Notes: a model not told the origin generated them from the sequence alone. Positions 9,933 to 20,311 are shown, numbered from the stretch's first letter. The stretch is DNA of 64,000 bases from Trichomonas vaginalis G3 (GCF_026262505.1 NC_067206.1:22645896-22709895); one strand, 5' to 3'. Program-made: numbers and translations.

Positions 9933-11276
9933 ATGAATAGTGTAATACAAGATTTTGAACCAGGAACACATAGTTTTTATGGTGCCATGAATATCGAAAT
10001 CCTGAACGGAACAGTTTACTTGAATGGTGCGACTCTTACTCCAGGTTTCATGTCAAATATTTTTGCTCCACCGAATAATCTTCCAATATCATTTGAATCA
10101 TCAGAACCATTCACAATGAGAATCAGTGAAATCGATATTACCATGCTTTCAAAGTTTGAAACAAATATTTATGATATTAAAAGAACACCTGATGGATTTA
10201 CAAAATTAGGCAATTACATTTATTATTCTTCAATGATGCGTGGTGCAGAATATCCTCAATCACTCATTAAATTCGTAGATAACATGATTTTGAAAAAACC
10301 AACGAAAATTTTCCTTTGTGGAGGCAAAGGAGTTGGAAAATCAACATTCTCGAAAGTACTAACCAATAAAATTATATCTCTACATGGTAAAGTCGGCTTT
10401 CTCGATTTAGATCCTGGCCAACCAGAAATCTCACTTCCAGGATCGATTTCATTCTCTATTTTGACATCATTTCTCTTAGGACCAGCAGAAAGGCATTCCA
10501 GACTTGCTCAAGTCTCATATTACTATGGAAGTGTCTCATTAAGTGATAATATCAAACATTATTTCGATTGCCTTGAACAATTGATCAAAGAAATACCTCC
10601 AGATATATTTGTAGTTATAAATTCATTCGGATGGGTCAAAGATCTCGGTTTAGAATTGCATAAAAGAATATTAAATTTAATTTTACCAGAAAACTTGATA
10701 ATGCTTACATCCCCAAACGAGCAAGTTACTCCCCCTCGCGGATACGCTTTTACTGCAGAAATAACACCAAGAGCCAGCATTTTTAAGACATCTCCTGTCA
10801 GACAAAGAGAATTACGCTTTATTTCATACTTTGAATCATGGGACAAAACTCTTTCACAACAAGTACCAATAGCATTGAACTTAAGAACCATTCATTTGCG
10901 TTTAATTAACGTTAAAATTGATCCAACAGAAATTTTGATGGCATTTAACGGATCCATTGTTGCTTTGTTTAATGATACTAGAAAGTTCCCTCCAAACAAG
11001 AAATTAGTGACAATTTTGAGAAAAATTACTCCGATGCCAATTATTGGCTACGGATTTGTTAAAGCGATTGATAAAGCCCAAGGAATTATGTATGTTGTCA
11101 CTGATGTACCTCCAGATGCTATCAATACTGTAGTTCTTGGCGCAATTCAGACTCCAACTTATCTTTACCACGGATCTAAGAGAATTGAATCGAATTACAC
11201 GGGTACAAATGTTTACAATAAGGAAGGCGCTGGAACTGATCCCATGCATCTCAAAAATCCTGTAGCATATCAATAA
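9933..11276 (+). CDS. GRC3: GRC3/NOL9-type polynucleotide 5'-hydroxyl kinase
   Basis: A 447-residue protein if started at ATG 9933; ATG 9909 in the same frame would add eight residues. I prefer 9933 because TCATTT lies just before it; the frame is open further upstream only because it runs over the opposite gene. The Clp1/Grc3 fold is clear: a P-loop GGKGVGKST near residues 129-137, followed by the diagnostic FLDLDPGQPEISLPG (lid and Walker-B-like element of GRC3/NOL9). This family phosphorylates the 5'-OH end made by Las1 cleavage in ITS2 during 25S/28S rRNA maturation. The short N-terminal beta domain and the C-terminal beta domain are both present. CLP1 is less likely because of the DPGQPE motif. 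The stop overlaps TAAA. Confidence 0.85.
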   Translation: MNSVIQDFEPGTHSFYGAMNIEILNGTVYLNGATLTPGFMSNIFAPPNNLPISFESSEPFTMRISEIDITMLSKFETNIYDIKRTPDGFTKLGNYIYYSSMMRGAEYPQSLIKFVDNMILKKPTKIFLCGGKGVGKSTFSKVLTNKIISLHGKVGFLDLDPGQPEISLPGSISFSILTSFLLGPAERHSRLAQVSYYYGSVSLSDNIKHYFDCLEQLIKEIPPDIFVVINSFGWVKDLGLELHKRILNLILPENLIMLTSPNEQVTPPRGYAFTAEITPRASIFKTSPVRQRELRFISYFESWDKTLSQQVPIALNLRTIHLRLINVKIDPTEILMAFNGSIVALFNDTRKFPPNKKLVTILRKITPMPIIGYGFVKAIDKAQGIMYVVTDVPPDAINTVVLGAIQTPTYLYHGSKRIESNYTGTNVYNKEGAGTDPMHLKNPVAYQ

Positions 11277-11877
11277 ATTTTAATAAAGTTTTGTTGTTTC
11301 TTTGTTAATATATAATCAACTATTTAACAACCATAATCCCTTTGTATTATATCTTATCTCGTCAAAGTATTAAGTAAATTTCAATAATATTTAATTTTTC
11401 TTCCTACATTTCAGAAAAATTAGTATTACTATGGATTAATATGTGCTTTGTTCTGATCAAATTCAAGTAGTGAATAACTCTTTACTTTCATCAAATGATA
11501 AACAAATAGAATGAAGTAATTATCAGTCAATGATATAATTATAATGTTTAAATCATTAATGTATCCACTAATGATATAGTGAAATGTGACTATATATCAC
11601 AAAATATACGGAAATTTGAGAATTCTAGTATTATTCTACGATTTTCAATCAAATTGTCTAAGAAGAAGATCCAACCTTATCATGTTTAACTAATGCTACA
11701 TCTTTATTCATGAAAAACAGCTAGTAAGTTCATGAATTTTGAAAATCCTAGTATTATGTTCAGTTTTCAGCCAAACAAAGCTCATAAAAGAATGTTTTTT
11801 GATAAGTTATATTCAATTCTTTGTTCATTTTCGGATTAAAGAACACCTAATTTCAGTGAATTGCGGTTTTGACAAAA
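11277..11877. other. Intergenic DNA
   Basis: 600 bases of AT-rich sequence between two co-directional genes. A TCATTTT at 11825-11831 is a possible initiator for the next gene (about 50 bases upstream of its ATG). No other feature recognised. Confidence 0.4.
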
Positions 11878-14262
11878 ATGCAAGAGTTAGGAATCAAGAA
11901 AGATTGGATTAAAGTTGGTCTTTTAGACTTCCAACTCAAACAGCATTACGAATTCAACACCGCCATCATAAATCAAGCAGGAGGAGGAAAACTTATTCCT
12001 TATCCTTATGGCGGAATGTTCCTTCGCCTTCACAGATCTGCCAAAAACTACATAAGCGTTATTAACAATAGCGGATTTCCTGTATTTCAGAAAGTTATGC
12101 TTAAAATAGATGATATTCATTCGATTTTCTGGTGGTTTGATGGCAATATTGGCGTTTTACACTATGACTCAACTGTCTCTGTAGTTTCCACATTCGGCCA
12201 AGTTATCAGACGTTACGAGCCTCCAGAGCATCTCACGATTTGCTGTGCAAAAGAATTCAATTTCGGTATTGCCTTTGTAAATGAAAAGAAAAACATCTAC
12301 GTATTCAATTCCGAAAATGACAACTTCTATCCTTACGGCAACTTATCACAAAATTCTTTTCCAACTTTAATTGATTATTCAGCCAAACCTGATAAAGGCA
12401 TTATCGTCACTGAAAGCAACGAAGTTTTCGCTTTCAATGCCACTGATGTTACGAGAATTTGGACAGCTCCTACAGCTCCTTCTCAAATTAAACTCCATTA
12501 CAGCGGAAAAGCCGTGGCATGCATCAACGATACAGGATTATACATTGTACAAACAGCAGTTGCAGGAACAGTTACACTTCCGGCTGCAGGAATCGTTGAT
12601 TTCGCTTGGATTGATGAGAATACAGTTATTTTGGCCACACAAACACAAACTGTCGCTCTCCAGCTAGGATTTAATTCTCCAATACCAATACCTGTTTCAA
12701 ATGTTCAATTGCTCGCTGACGATGAAGATGGAGTTCGAATTTACGGATCTGACGTTTATACATTAACTCCTATACCGAAATCCGTACAGCAATTATTACT
12801 ACCTACAAATGCACATCGCGTTAGTCTCCTAATCCAAGCCTATCAAAGCTATCTTGACAATGATATCACATGTTACGCAATTCTCGAAGAAAACAACCAA
12901 ATCCTTCAGCAAACAGTCGAAAAAATTATCGCCGCCGCTCCTTACATCATGAATGCTGATGCTGTCGAACGATTATTAACTGCAGCTGCATTTGCCAAGT
13001 ACCAGATCCATAATTTCAATCACGAAGAATTCGCGAATACAATTAAAGTCGTAAGGATGCTTTTCTCATTACGTAGACCTCAAGAAGCCAACGAAATCGA
13101 CAGAACAGGTTATTCTTTCTTAACTACAGGAACGATGTACGAACTTGCCAACAAAGATTCCTTCGTCTCATACTGCGCAAATCTTAGATTATTTGACTTG
13201 GCAGAGGCGATGGCGAAAATTGTTGGCAAATCTGATACTTCTGATATCGCTATGGCCTGGGCTATGTTCGTTTTGGCTAAAGATCCTTACAGAGTCGACT
13301 TTGTACTACAGAGAATTGAGCCATATAAAAATATCGATTATCAAAGATTATCTCTCTTCGCAAGAGAGGTTGGCTCTGATCCTCAATCGATTTGCAGCAT
13401 CATTAGGCGTATTAGAGACCCAGTTATTCGTATCAGATCCCTTCAGAACCCTGCATATGAAAATCAACTTGTTCCATCCCTCAACGAGCTCAAAGATGGC
13501 GATGCATTCATCAGGTATTTCTTCAGAGTTAGATTTACGTCGGTTACAGACAAGACAAAATTCAATTTCTTAAATTCATCTCAAATGGTTTTAGACCAAG
13601 TCGTAGCTTTTCAGCGTTTTATCAATACGTCATTACTTGAGAATTGCGCTCTCTCGTCAAATAGACTCGCCGAACTTACGATGATTCATACAACCCCTCC
13701 AGATTTGTTTGGAAGGACTCCTACCCAGTTAGAAGTATGTATGAAGTACTTCCCGAAGGAAAAGCACTCTCCGTTTGGCGATGCAATTCGAAACCAGATC
13801 GCGGTAGACGAAATGCTCGTTGGCCTTCCATCAGGACCGGCCGATATCAACGGAACAGGACCGGCTCCAAGCCCTAGACAGATCATGGAACGCGCGTTGG
13901 TAACCGAAAACGAGAAATTGTTTAATAAAGTGACCAAACAATATCAACTTGACGATAAATTCATTAATTTCACCAAGTTGAAGACATACATCAAATACGA
14001 GGCATTACGTGGTAAAATAGACGGATTTGTTCAATCTGTTTCCACTAAAATGCCACTTGGAATCATGGCAGATCTGTTATTTGAAGCAAATCTTGAAAAA
14101 CAGGGGGCAGCACTTGTTGAAAGGATTCCGAACAAAGAAGAAAAACTCCAGAAATTAATGGACAGAAAGTTGTATGCAAGGGCTGCTGATGTCGCCAATA
14201 AGATGGGAAACACGGCTCTCGCTGAAGACCTTCAGAAGAAGGCAAAAGAAAATCAGAAATAA
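11878..14262 (+). CDS. VPS16: VPS16, core subunit of HOPS/CORVET
   Basis: A 794-residue protein from ATG 11878; a TTG three codons upstream is not a convincing start. The first 400 residues form a beta-propeller region (motifs such as WWFDGNIGVLHYDSTVSVV near residues 83-101), as in the Vps16 N domain. The rest is alpha-solenoid ending in the Vps16 C-terminal helices (LYARAADVANKMGNTALAED near the end). Length is close to animal and yeast Vps16 (about 800-840). In other eukaryotes it bridges Vps33 to the tethering complexes at endosomes and lysosomes. Codon use has more C-ending codons than neighbouring hypothetical genes, which suggests a well expressed conserved gene. Confidence 0.86.
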   Translation: MQELGIKKDWIKVGLLDFQLKQHYEFNTAIINQAGGGKLIPYPYGGMFLRLHRSAKNYISVINNSGFPVFQKVMLKIDDIHSIFWWFDGNIGVLHYDSTVSVVSTFGQVIRRYEPPEHLTICCAKEFNFGIAFVNEKKNIYVFNSENDNFYPYGNLSQNSFPTLIDYSAKPDKGIIVTESNEVFAFNATDVTRIWTAPTAPSQIKLHYSGKAVACINDTGLYIVQTAVAGTVTLPAAGIVDFAWIDENTVILATQTQTVALQLGFNSPIPIPVSNVQLLADDEDGVRIYGSDVYTLTPIPKSVQQLLLPTNAHRVSLLIQAYQSYLDNDITCYAILEENNQILQQTVEKIIAAAPYIMNADAVERLLTAAAFAKYQIHNFNHEEFANTIKVVRMLFSLRRPQEANEIDRTGYSFLTTGTMYELANKDSFVSYCANLRLFDLAEAMAKIVGKSDTSDIAMAWAMFVLAKDPYRVDFVLQRIEPYKNIDYQRLSLFAREVGSDPQSICSIIRRIRDPVIRIRSLQNPAYENQLVPSLNELKDGDAFIRYFFRVRFTSVTDKTKFNFLNSSQMVLDQVVAFQRFINTSLLENCALSSNRLAELTMIHTTPPDLFGRTPTQLEVCMKYFPKEKHSPFGDAIRNQIAVDEMLVGLPSGPADINGTGPAPSPRQIMERALVTENEKLFNKVTKQYQLDDKFINFTKLKTYIKYEALRGKIDGFVQSVSTKMPLGIMADLLFEANLEKQGAALVERIPNKEEKLQKLMDRKLYARAADVANKMGNTALAEDLQKKAKENQK

Positions 14263-14758
14263 GTTTGAATTATTGATTTAAAATTTATACTATTACGTTT
14301 CAGTAAAACTATAATATCTACTTTTCATACAGATAAAGTAGTTAGTAAATAAAACTCTTTTCTTTAGTAGTTTTTAAATTATATTATTTAATATCTTCTT
14401 TTAAAATGAAAACTATAGAACATTTGCACCTAAACAGCCAAATTAGTTACTAAGTTATCTTATCATTCCTTGATATCCTAAGAAATTGCAAAGTATAAAG
14501 TAAATAGTGATAGATTTATGTGTTAGCCCAATTAAAAGCATCAGACCTGGAATATCCAACTGAAGTATGAAATAAATCAATGCTTAAGTGCTATTGAAAT
14601 GTAAAAATCAAGAAAAATATATCAATCAAAGCAGATTTTAGACGAATTTCCTTGTGAATTGGGTTAAATTCCTTCAGGTTAAAGATCTAATCATTCTGAG
14701 CAGAATCAATGTTTGAATTTTTCTGACATTGAAATTTGACATGTAAACTCGAAGAGAA
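14263..14758. other. Intergenic DNA, no gene seen
   Basis: About 500 AT-rich bases with no recognisable gene or repeat. No clear TCAYTW initiator within 20 bases of the next ATG (14759). Confidence 0.4.
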
Positions 14759-15562
14759 ATGTTGGGGGATATAATTGATTCTTTCACCATAGATTTTTCA
14801 GAGTTTCAGCCTCAAGACTTCAAATCTTGGGTCAAGGTTATTGGAGAAATTTCATATGAACTCATTCTTTATACAATTAACGTACTCGCCAGCTGTTATT
14901 TCATCAGACAATATATTCCAATCCGTTCTAAGATAGTATCATTCGTTCTTTCACTATTTTTCTCTACAATGCATCTTAACTTGCAAGCAGTGTTGTCAAA
15001 TCTCCATCTTCCTGTTCTTGAACAGCAAGATTTTATCATTTTATTCCTTCCTATCTGGATACTCTTCAATTTCACACCATTCGACATCATATTCAAGATT
15101 TTCCGTCTCTTCAGACCAATATTAGGCTTCTTCGGAGGCTACGTAATTGGTCAAGCGGTTGTTAATTTTACAGACACAGCAGATAGCAAATATCCGGCCG
15201 ATTTCTTCTTGATTTCCATTACAGTTATTGGATGCAGCATGGCTCAGTACTTCCTCGTCCTTCTTTACTTCAAAGCAACAAAACCAAAGGAAGCGAAGTG
15301 CTTCAACATCTTTATCATCCTCTTTGAGGTATTTGTCGCCTTCAATGCTTACTACTGGCTCACAGATTTAGGCCATATCAGCAATACTCTTTGGTTTGAT
15401 AAGAAAGATGTTAAATTCTGCGTCCAAATTGCTGTTGGCGTTCTCGAATTCTTCAGATACTTAATACCAGAGTTTGTTTACGTAGCAATTTACAAATTCT
15501 TTGAAAGTATTGTTGCATTCTTTATCCCTTATTATGGAAACACATGGGTCCCATCAGAGTAA
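14759..15562 (+). CDS. Polytopic membrane protein, TRIC-channel-like
   Basis: A 267-residue protein with about six or seven hydrophobic segments. Its size and the central pattern WILFNFTPFDIIFKIFRLFR (residues 100-119) resemble the TRIC (TMEM38) family, where a 'W..FF.P.D..Y' segment is followed by a basic stretch and then a glycine-rich helix (here LGFFGGYVIGQAV). TRIC proteins are trimeric monovalent cation channels of the ER that balance charge during calcium release. The match is by pattern only: I do not see the exact KEV/AxR basic motif, so a different multi-pass family is possible. Confidence 0.5.
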   Translation: MLGDIIDSFTIDFSEFQPQDFKSWVKVIGEISYELILYTINVLASCYFIRQYIPIRSKIVSFVLSLFFSTMHLNLQAVLSNLHLPVLEQQDFIILFLPIWILFNFTPFDIIFKIFRLFRPILGFFGGYVIGQAVVNFTDTADSKYPADFFLISITVIGCSMAQYFLVLLYFKATKPKEAKCFNIFIILFEVFVAFNAYYWLTDLGHISNTLWFDKKDVKFCVQIAVGVLEFFRYLIPEFVYVAIYKFFESIVAFFIPYYGNTWVPSE

Positions 15563-15993
15563 TATAAATATCAACGGATTTTATTTTAATGCAGGCAGGG
15601 TAATACATTGTTAGCCAAATATTCAAATAAAAAGTGATTTTAATAAATTTCATATTTAAAATTTTGAAAACAAGACCATCGCTTGATAGATTAATAATCT
15701 CTGTTAAGAAATATAAGATAAAATTGCATCAATGGTCACTGATTGATACATTATTCCGATTTACAGTATAATCGAAAGTCACATGATATGATAAGAATTA
15801 GAAATGCTTCTTTATCCAATACATTTTATGATACCAATATTGATCAACTTATATACTCAACTTGGCTGGAACCTATCGTATTTTAAATTTTCGCATGATT
15901 TTGTCACGTAAATTTGGATTTTTGACAAAAATGTCCCGCCAAATGGAAAAAAATTTAAAGAATTCTAAGTGATTTTGACATGTAATTCGTCAG
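15563..15993. other. Intergenic DNA, no gene seen
   Basis: About 430 AT-rich bases. The pair GACAAAAATGTCCCGCC / GATTTTGACATG near 15920-15980 stands out by base composition, but I cannot assign it to a known site. Confidence 0.4.
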
Positions 15994-15994
15994 T

Positions 15995-16000
15995 TCATTT
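15995..16000 (+). promoter_or_regulatory. Initiator element, TCATTT
   Basis: TCATTT with predicted +1 A at 15997, giving a leader of 16 bases to ATG 16013. It matches the trichomonad initiator consensus at all positions. Confidence 0.6.
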
Positions 16001-16012
16001 TTTTTATCAAGG

Positions 16013-16633
16013 ATGTCTGAAAAGAAATTTTCTAAGATTCCAGATCCAACACCAAATGGAAAAACTTTAAGCCAGCTTTTCCAATCAAGCTCCGAATCAA
16101 CCCCTACTTCCTCTCGCCAATCATCTCCATGCTATCGACCTCTTAAATCTCCAATGAGGACTCCTTTGCGCGAAGATTATCTCTCTCCAAGTATTCCAAA
16201 TACTCCAATTGTCAAAGCTATTTTGGAGTCTCCAAGCGCTTTCAAAAGATTTTTTGCAAACAGTTTTGTTTCTTACTTCACTTTCTTTATGCTATTGTTT
16301 TCAATGACATTCACATATTTCCCAGCTAGAAGATATTTGGAGTCTAAGCATCAAACGATTCCAGATTTTTGCACAACTGAAAACATTACCAAATGGGATG
16401 GTGCCATTAGGGAACTTGTTGATAAGAAAATTACTGAAGCGCATACATATTATGAAAATATTCCTTTGGAAGAAATTCTCAAATGTTACGATAACTACGT
16501 TATAAAGGGAGAAAATCCAGGGGTTCTTATTTACAAGTTCTCTGACCATCAAGAGTTAATCATTGGCGTTATCTTTATGATAATTTCTCTTTCTCTTCAT
16601 TTACTTGCTTTTTATGGCAACCACAAGTGGTAA
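16013..16633 (+). CDS. Hypothetical two-pass membrane protein
   Basis: A 206-residue protein. Residues 1-75 are disordered and rich in serine and proline with many S/T-P sites (TPTSS, SPMRTP, LSPSIPNTP), likely targets of proline-directed kinases. Two hydrophobic segments (about residues 87-104 and 181-200) enclose a loop of about 75 residues with two cysteines, so the N-terminus and the short basic C-tail (GNHKW) would lie on the same side. I do not recognise the family. The layout resembles small nuclear-envelope or ER membrane proteins whose tail is controlled by phosphorylation, but that is inference. Confidence 0.68.
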   Translation: MSEKKFSKIPDPTPNGKTLSQLFQSSSESTPTSSRQSSPCYRPLKSPMRTPLREDYLSPSIPNTPIVKAILESPSAFKRFFANSFVSYFTFFMLLFSMTFTYFPARRYLESKHQTIPDFCTTENITKWDGAIRELVDKKITEAHTYYENIPLEEILKCYDNYVIKGENPGVLIYKFSDHQELIIGVIFMIISLSLHLLAFYGNHKW

Positions 16634-17266
16634 TTGCTATTTTTGATTTGTCTTAAATTATTATATCTTAAAAATCTTCTATATTTTTTTACCTTTCACA
16701 CTCAAAATTCAAATTGAAATTAAATTCAATTAGATTATCTCTTACTCAAAAATTCGCTTGCTCATAATCTAAATAACAAAACTGTTAAAGGCTCAGATAC
16801 GAAAGAAAAGAGTATAAATCAGAAATATGATAAAGTAGTCATTCTCACACGACATAATGTTAAGATGCATGTGACAAGTCCATGTTATCGTATAAATCAA
16901 ATTGAATTGAAATAATATATCAGAAACTCATAAAATAAAAAAATTGTAAAGAAATAGGCACTCCATATTCGACTTCTCATCGTATCACCGAAAAAGCTTA
17001 CGATCCTTCCTTCAACTTTGACCTTGGAATTTTTTGATAATTATAATCAAACATTTATTTGAGTTCTCTATATTAATTAAGGGACTTGGGGTAATTAAGG
17101 AAGGATATTCCCTTTGGTATCATAAAACACATCTAGTATTACTAATATACAAACTAATATATAAATATTCGCTGAAATTCGATTCATCAAAAGTCAGAAG
17201 GGCTTGACATGTGGCATAGATTCATTTCATTTGAAATCTATGTGATTGTGTCCTATATAAAATTAA
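16634..17266. other. Convergent intergenic DNA, no gene seen
   Basis: 633 bases between two convergent genes. AT-rich; no frame, hairpin or repeat I can support. Confidence 0.4.
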
Positions 17267-17863
17267 TCAATGTGGTTTCTTGATTAATTGTTGTATTTCT
17301 TCATCCGGACATAATGGCCCATCATATGGAGTTTCAACCCAAAAACAGGGTAAAGGATCTTTGCCTTGCATTGGGTTGCCTGTTTTAATATCACTGGGAG
17401 ATTTAACTTTTCCAGCAGTTTCATCACTCTCGGGAATGCTCGGTGCAGAAATGCTTCTAGCAAACCTCTGAAATTGATGCTGAGAAAAGTCAATTTTTGA
17501 CATCTGTAAATCATTCAAACGAAGCATTTCCTGCCTACAAGAATAATTCTTAGCCTGTTCTAGTTTTTCCATTAGAACTTCAGGGCTAGAGTTCTTTAGC
17601 CAGTTGATATTAATATCTGTTCTTGAATTCGGATGCAATGCTAGTATTACATCCAGATTCTTTACTCCGTAGGCTGAAAGAGTAAAGACATCATTGAGTA
17701 AAGTACCTTCGTAGTATAAATTAAATTCCTGATTTTTCGGAAGAGCTTTCCTAAGCGCTGAAACATGTGCATTGCTGCTTGCACCAATCTTTAGAACTAT
17801 TTGCCCAGGAATATATAGGAGAATTGAAATTCTTGTGCCTTTTTTCGGCTCATTCTCAGTCAT
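17267..17863 (-). CDS. Protein with N-terminal ubiquitin-like domain
   Basis: A 198-residue protein from ATG 17863; the frame is open for 20 more codons upstream but without an ATG. Residues about 10-80 have the ubiquitin fold pattern (RISILLYIPGQIVLKIG, then HVSALRKALP, then FNLYYEGTLLND, then YGVKNLDVILALHP), with the typical 'Y.G..L.D...L..YGI..ld.i.l' ending. There is no C-terminal di-glycine, so it is a built-in Ubl domain rather than a modifier. The remainder is polar, with a conserved-looking FWVETPYDGPLCPDEEIQ tail. Ubl proteins often act as proteasome shuttles or adaptors. The exact partner is unknown. Confidence 0.65.
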   Translation of the reverse strand: MTENEPKKGTRISILLYIPGQIVLKIGASSNAHVSALRKALPKNQEFNLYYEGTLLNDVFTLSAYGVKNLDVILALHPNSRTDININWLKNSSPEVLMEKLEQAKNYSCRQEMLRLNDLQMSKIDFSQHQFQRFARSISAPSIPESDETAGKVKSPSDIKTGNPMQGKDPLPCFWVETPYDGPLCPDEEIQQLIKKPH

Positions 17864-18705
17864 TTTGATTAAGACAAGGAGGACAATATTGTGTATTTTT
17901 GTTATTTTAGGATATATATACAATATATATGTTGTTATTTAAGATAACTTCATTTCTGGGGTAAAATCAAGAAGATTTTATTTTCAAAATCTTTTGAAAT
18001 TCCAGTTCAACATTTTTAGTTGATTTTTATTCGCCAATACTCCAATGGAATATATATGCAACGGTCAGGAAAGATTTTAAATTCAGAGGTATAAAAAAAG
18101 TGAAATCTGTTCAAAAATCGAAAATTTCAATTGACGATTTAAAATTGAATAGTTTACATACTGACAGAGATCGAAAATGATGGCAAAATGATTGCAGTTG
18201 CAAAACTGAAAATTATTGGATAGAATGGTCCTAAAATCGAATAGAACTTGTCCTTTTACTAAATGACCAGCATTTAATGTTGGCCTGATGAAAATTTCAG
18301 TTGCACGCTTCTAAAAAACAAAATAAACTGATTGTCATTAGAGTTTCTTGTATAATTAAGCGATAAAGCATATAATATCACAAATATGTCTCCGATATTT
18401 ACCGCTGGGAATTCAATTTTGAAACCAGCGATCAATATTGCTGGTTCGGTAATTTGTTTCATACGAAAATTATGAATTCGACAACCTTAAAGATAATTAC
18501 TAAAATAATGTTCGATTCAATGTTGAATCTTATGTATTTATACTCTAAAACTTTTAGCACATAGGCATGGTTTAATTTTAATATAATTTCTATATTAATG
18601 GATGCGGTCATTCCCTTAGTGAGCAGAATTTTTCAAAATTTTCAACAAAATATGATCTATACGAAAGAAAAGGTTTATTATTATATATAAACATGAACAA
18701 TAAAA
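17864..18705. other. Intergenic DNA with a possible small spliced gene
   Basis: 842 bases. On the - strand, from ATG 18462, there are about 20 codons with a coding look (EPAILIAGFKIEFPA), then GTAAATATC, and about 92 bases later a TTTTTTAG followed by another coding-like stretch (RPTLNAGHLVKGQVLFDF). This could be a short intron in a small gene, but the splice sites do not match the known T. vaginalis consensus. The remainder shows nothing I can name. Confidence 0.25.
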
Positions 18706-19836
18706 TTATAATATTGAAAGGCTTGGGTGATCCCATAAGATATCGACACATTTTGTGTCAAGGTTTGTAAAAGCAAGGCAAGAGCATGATGTTGCTCTAG
18801 AATTGACCACAATAGAGATAAGGAGAATAATTAAAGCTCCGCCAAGCCAGAAATAGAAGTTGGATAAAGGAGATCTGATTTCTATGAAAACTAAGACAGT
18901 TAGGAGTAATGTTGCGAACATCGGAAGTGGAGAAGCCAAGTATAGAGGTGTATCTGGTGTTGCATCGACGTTGTAAAGCTGGAAATGAGCTCTTGCAGGG
19001 AATCTCGTAACATTCTCGGTATCTTGAGCTCTTGACCATCTGCTTCTTGGTTCTCTTCTGCTGCCATGGTCAGATCCGATGGCATCTGGTTCATCTGCCC
19101 AATCAGCTCTATTCTTGAAAGGTTTTAGCTGTGGATCAACAGAAGCTGCAAATTCTGCAGCTATTTCGGGATCTGAGAAGAAAGTAAGTGCACATCCATG
19201 GCATCCTTTGAAAATTGGAGTAAGGAAGAGTAATAATAAGAGATAAAGAGCATAATATGCAAATAACGGGATAAATGGTATGTAGTACTTCTGGATCTTA
19301 CCTTTTGAATAGAGAGCAAATAGAATAAGCGATGGAACAATGCCAATACTTTCAAATGTAAGAGAAACATGTTGTGATGGTCTTGATATTACACCGCAGA
19401 GAAAATCTATGAAAAATGCAACTGCAAAAGTTGTGAGAAAGCAAAATTCAACATTTTTTTCTTGAAGATTGAAAATTACAATTCCACCAATGAAAACAAC
19501 TAAAGGAATGGATGTGTGAAGAAGGTATAATAGTGCAAAGCCTGTTTTCCATGTGGCTCTTTCGAATAATGCGCCGAATGAGTATAAAATTGATAATAAA
19601 AGATGAAGTACGATAACAATAATAATTGGTGTGTAAATGGCAACTGAATCGAATGGAGTATTTCCATTTGCATATGGTGGATAAAGTAAAAACTCTATTA
19701 AACCTGCAAATACGTAGCAGAAAAAGATTATAGATCGAGTTTGATGAAGTGCACATAATGGTAAGCTGTTTGACAGGAAATCAATAATTCTCTCTACATG
19801 AAAAGTATGAGAGCTTTGAAGATACTCTAAATTCAT
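18706..19836 (-). CDS. Hypothetical polytopic membrane protein
   Basis: A 376-residue protein from ATG 19836 with about eight hydrophobic helices: six between residues 35 and 215, then a polar loop of about 90 residues (rich in D, R and S, with RREPRSRWSRAQD), then two more helices near residues 300-345. A cysteine cluster (SCSCLAF) lies in the C-tail. I do not recognise the family; the layout would suit a transporter or an ER/Golgi multi-pass protein. No signal peptide is evident, and the first 30 residues look cytoplasmic. Confidence 0.65.
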   Translation of the reverse strand: MNLEYLQSSHTFHVERIIDFLSNSLPLCALHQTRSIIFFCYVFAGLIEFLLYPPYANGNTPFDSVAIYTPIIIVIVLHLLLSILYSFGALFERATWKTGFALLYLLHTSIPLVVFIGGIVIFNLQEKNVEFCFLTTFAVAFFIDFLCGVISRPSQHVSLTFESIGIVPSLILFALYSKGKIQKYYIPFIPLFAYYALYLLLLLFLTPIFKGCHGCALTFFSDPEIAAEFAASVDPQLKPFKNRADWADEPDAIGSDHGSRREPRSRWSRAQDTENVTRFPARAHFQLYNVDATPDTPLYLASPLPMFATLLLTVLVFIEIRSPLSNFYFWLGGALIILLISIVVNSRATSCSCLAFTNLDTKCVDILWDHPSLSIL

Positions 19837-19879
19837 TTATTTTTTATCGTCTTTAATCGTCACTCTCATATTTATTTTG

Positions 19880-19890
19880 ATATGGAACTA
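19880..19890. repeat. Target-site duplication, left
   Basis: ATATGGAACTA, repeated exactly at 21805-21815 on the other side of the 1.9-kb element. An 11-base (at least 9-10) duplication is the size range made by Mutator-like transposases. Confidence 0.7.
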
Positions 19891-20007
19891 GGGCTGTACA
19901 AAATCGAGAAAAACATTGCCGTGCGGTAATATAGGGTCAAAAAAATCGCGCCTCGGCGGCTCCGCCGCCTCGGCACTATTAAGTGCGCATTATATTTAAT
20001 ATGTCCT

Positions 20008-20087
20008 TCTTTTTTTTCTTTTTTCTTCTTCTTCTTTTCCTTTCCTTCTTCCTCTCCTTCCTCTTCTTTCCTTCTCCTTCTCTTTTT
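20008..20087 (+). repeat. Polypyrimidine tract
   Basis: About 80 bases made almost only of C and T, inside the MULE-like element, just after its GC-rich palindrome. Confidence 0.8.
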
Positions 20088-20311
20088 ACAACAACGTCGA
20101 AGATCTTCGAATTTGATTGTTGGAAAAGCATCTATTTCAGATAAAGGATGCCTTTCTCACAGTCAACATACGAGGGTCCTGGCTGAAACGTTCTCAAAAA
20201 GCCTGAGATGGTAATTCTCTGATCACTCATAGCTGGGCAGGTAGTCATTGCTGACAATACCTGTCTTTATGCATGCACGCTTTCATGTATATGGGTTTAC
20301 ACTATCAATTC

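Noticed and set aside
17864-17923. A 20-residue N-terminal extension of the ubiquitin-like protein
   Set aside because: It would start at TTG, and the ATG at 17863 opens the Ubl domain naturally.
19951-19978. A fifth copy of the Maverick double-hairpin GC module
   Set aside because: It is a GC palindrome (GGCGGCTCCGCC) but lacks the GGGCGAAGCCC hairpin and lies in a different element.
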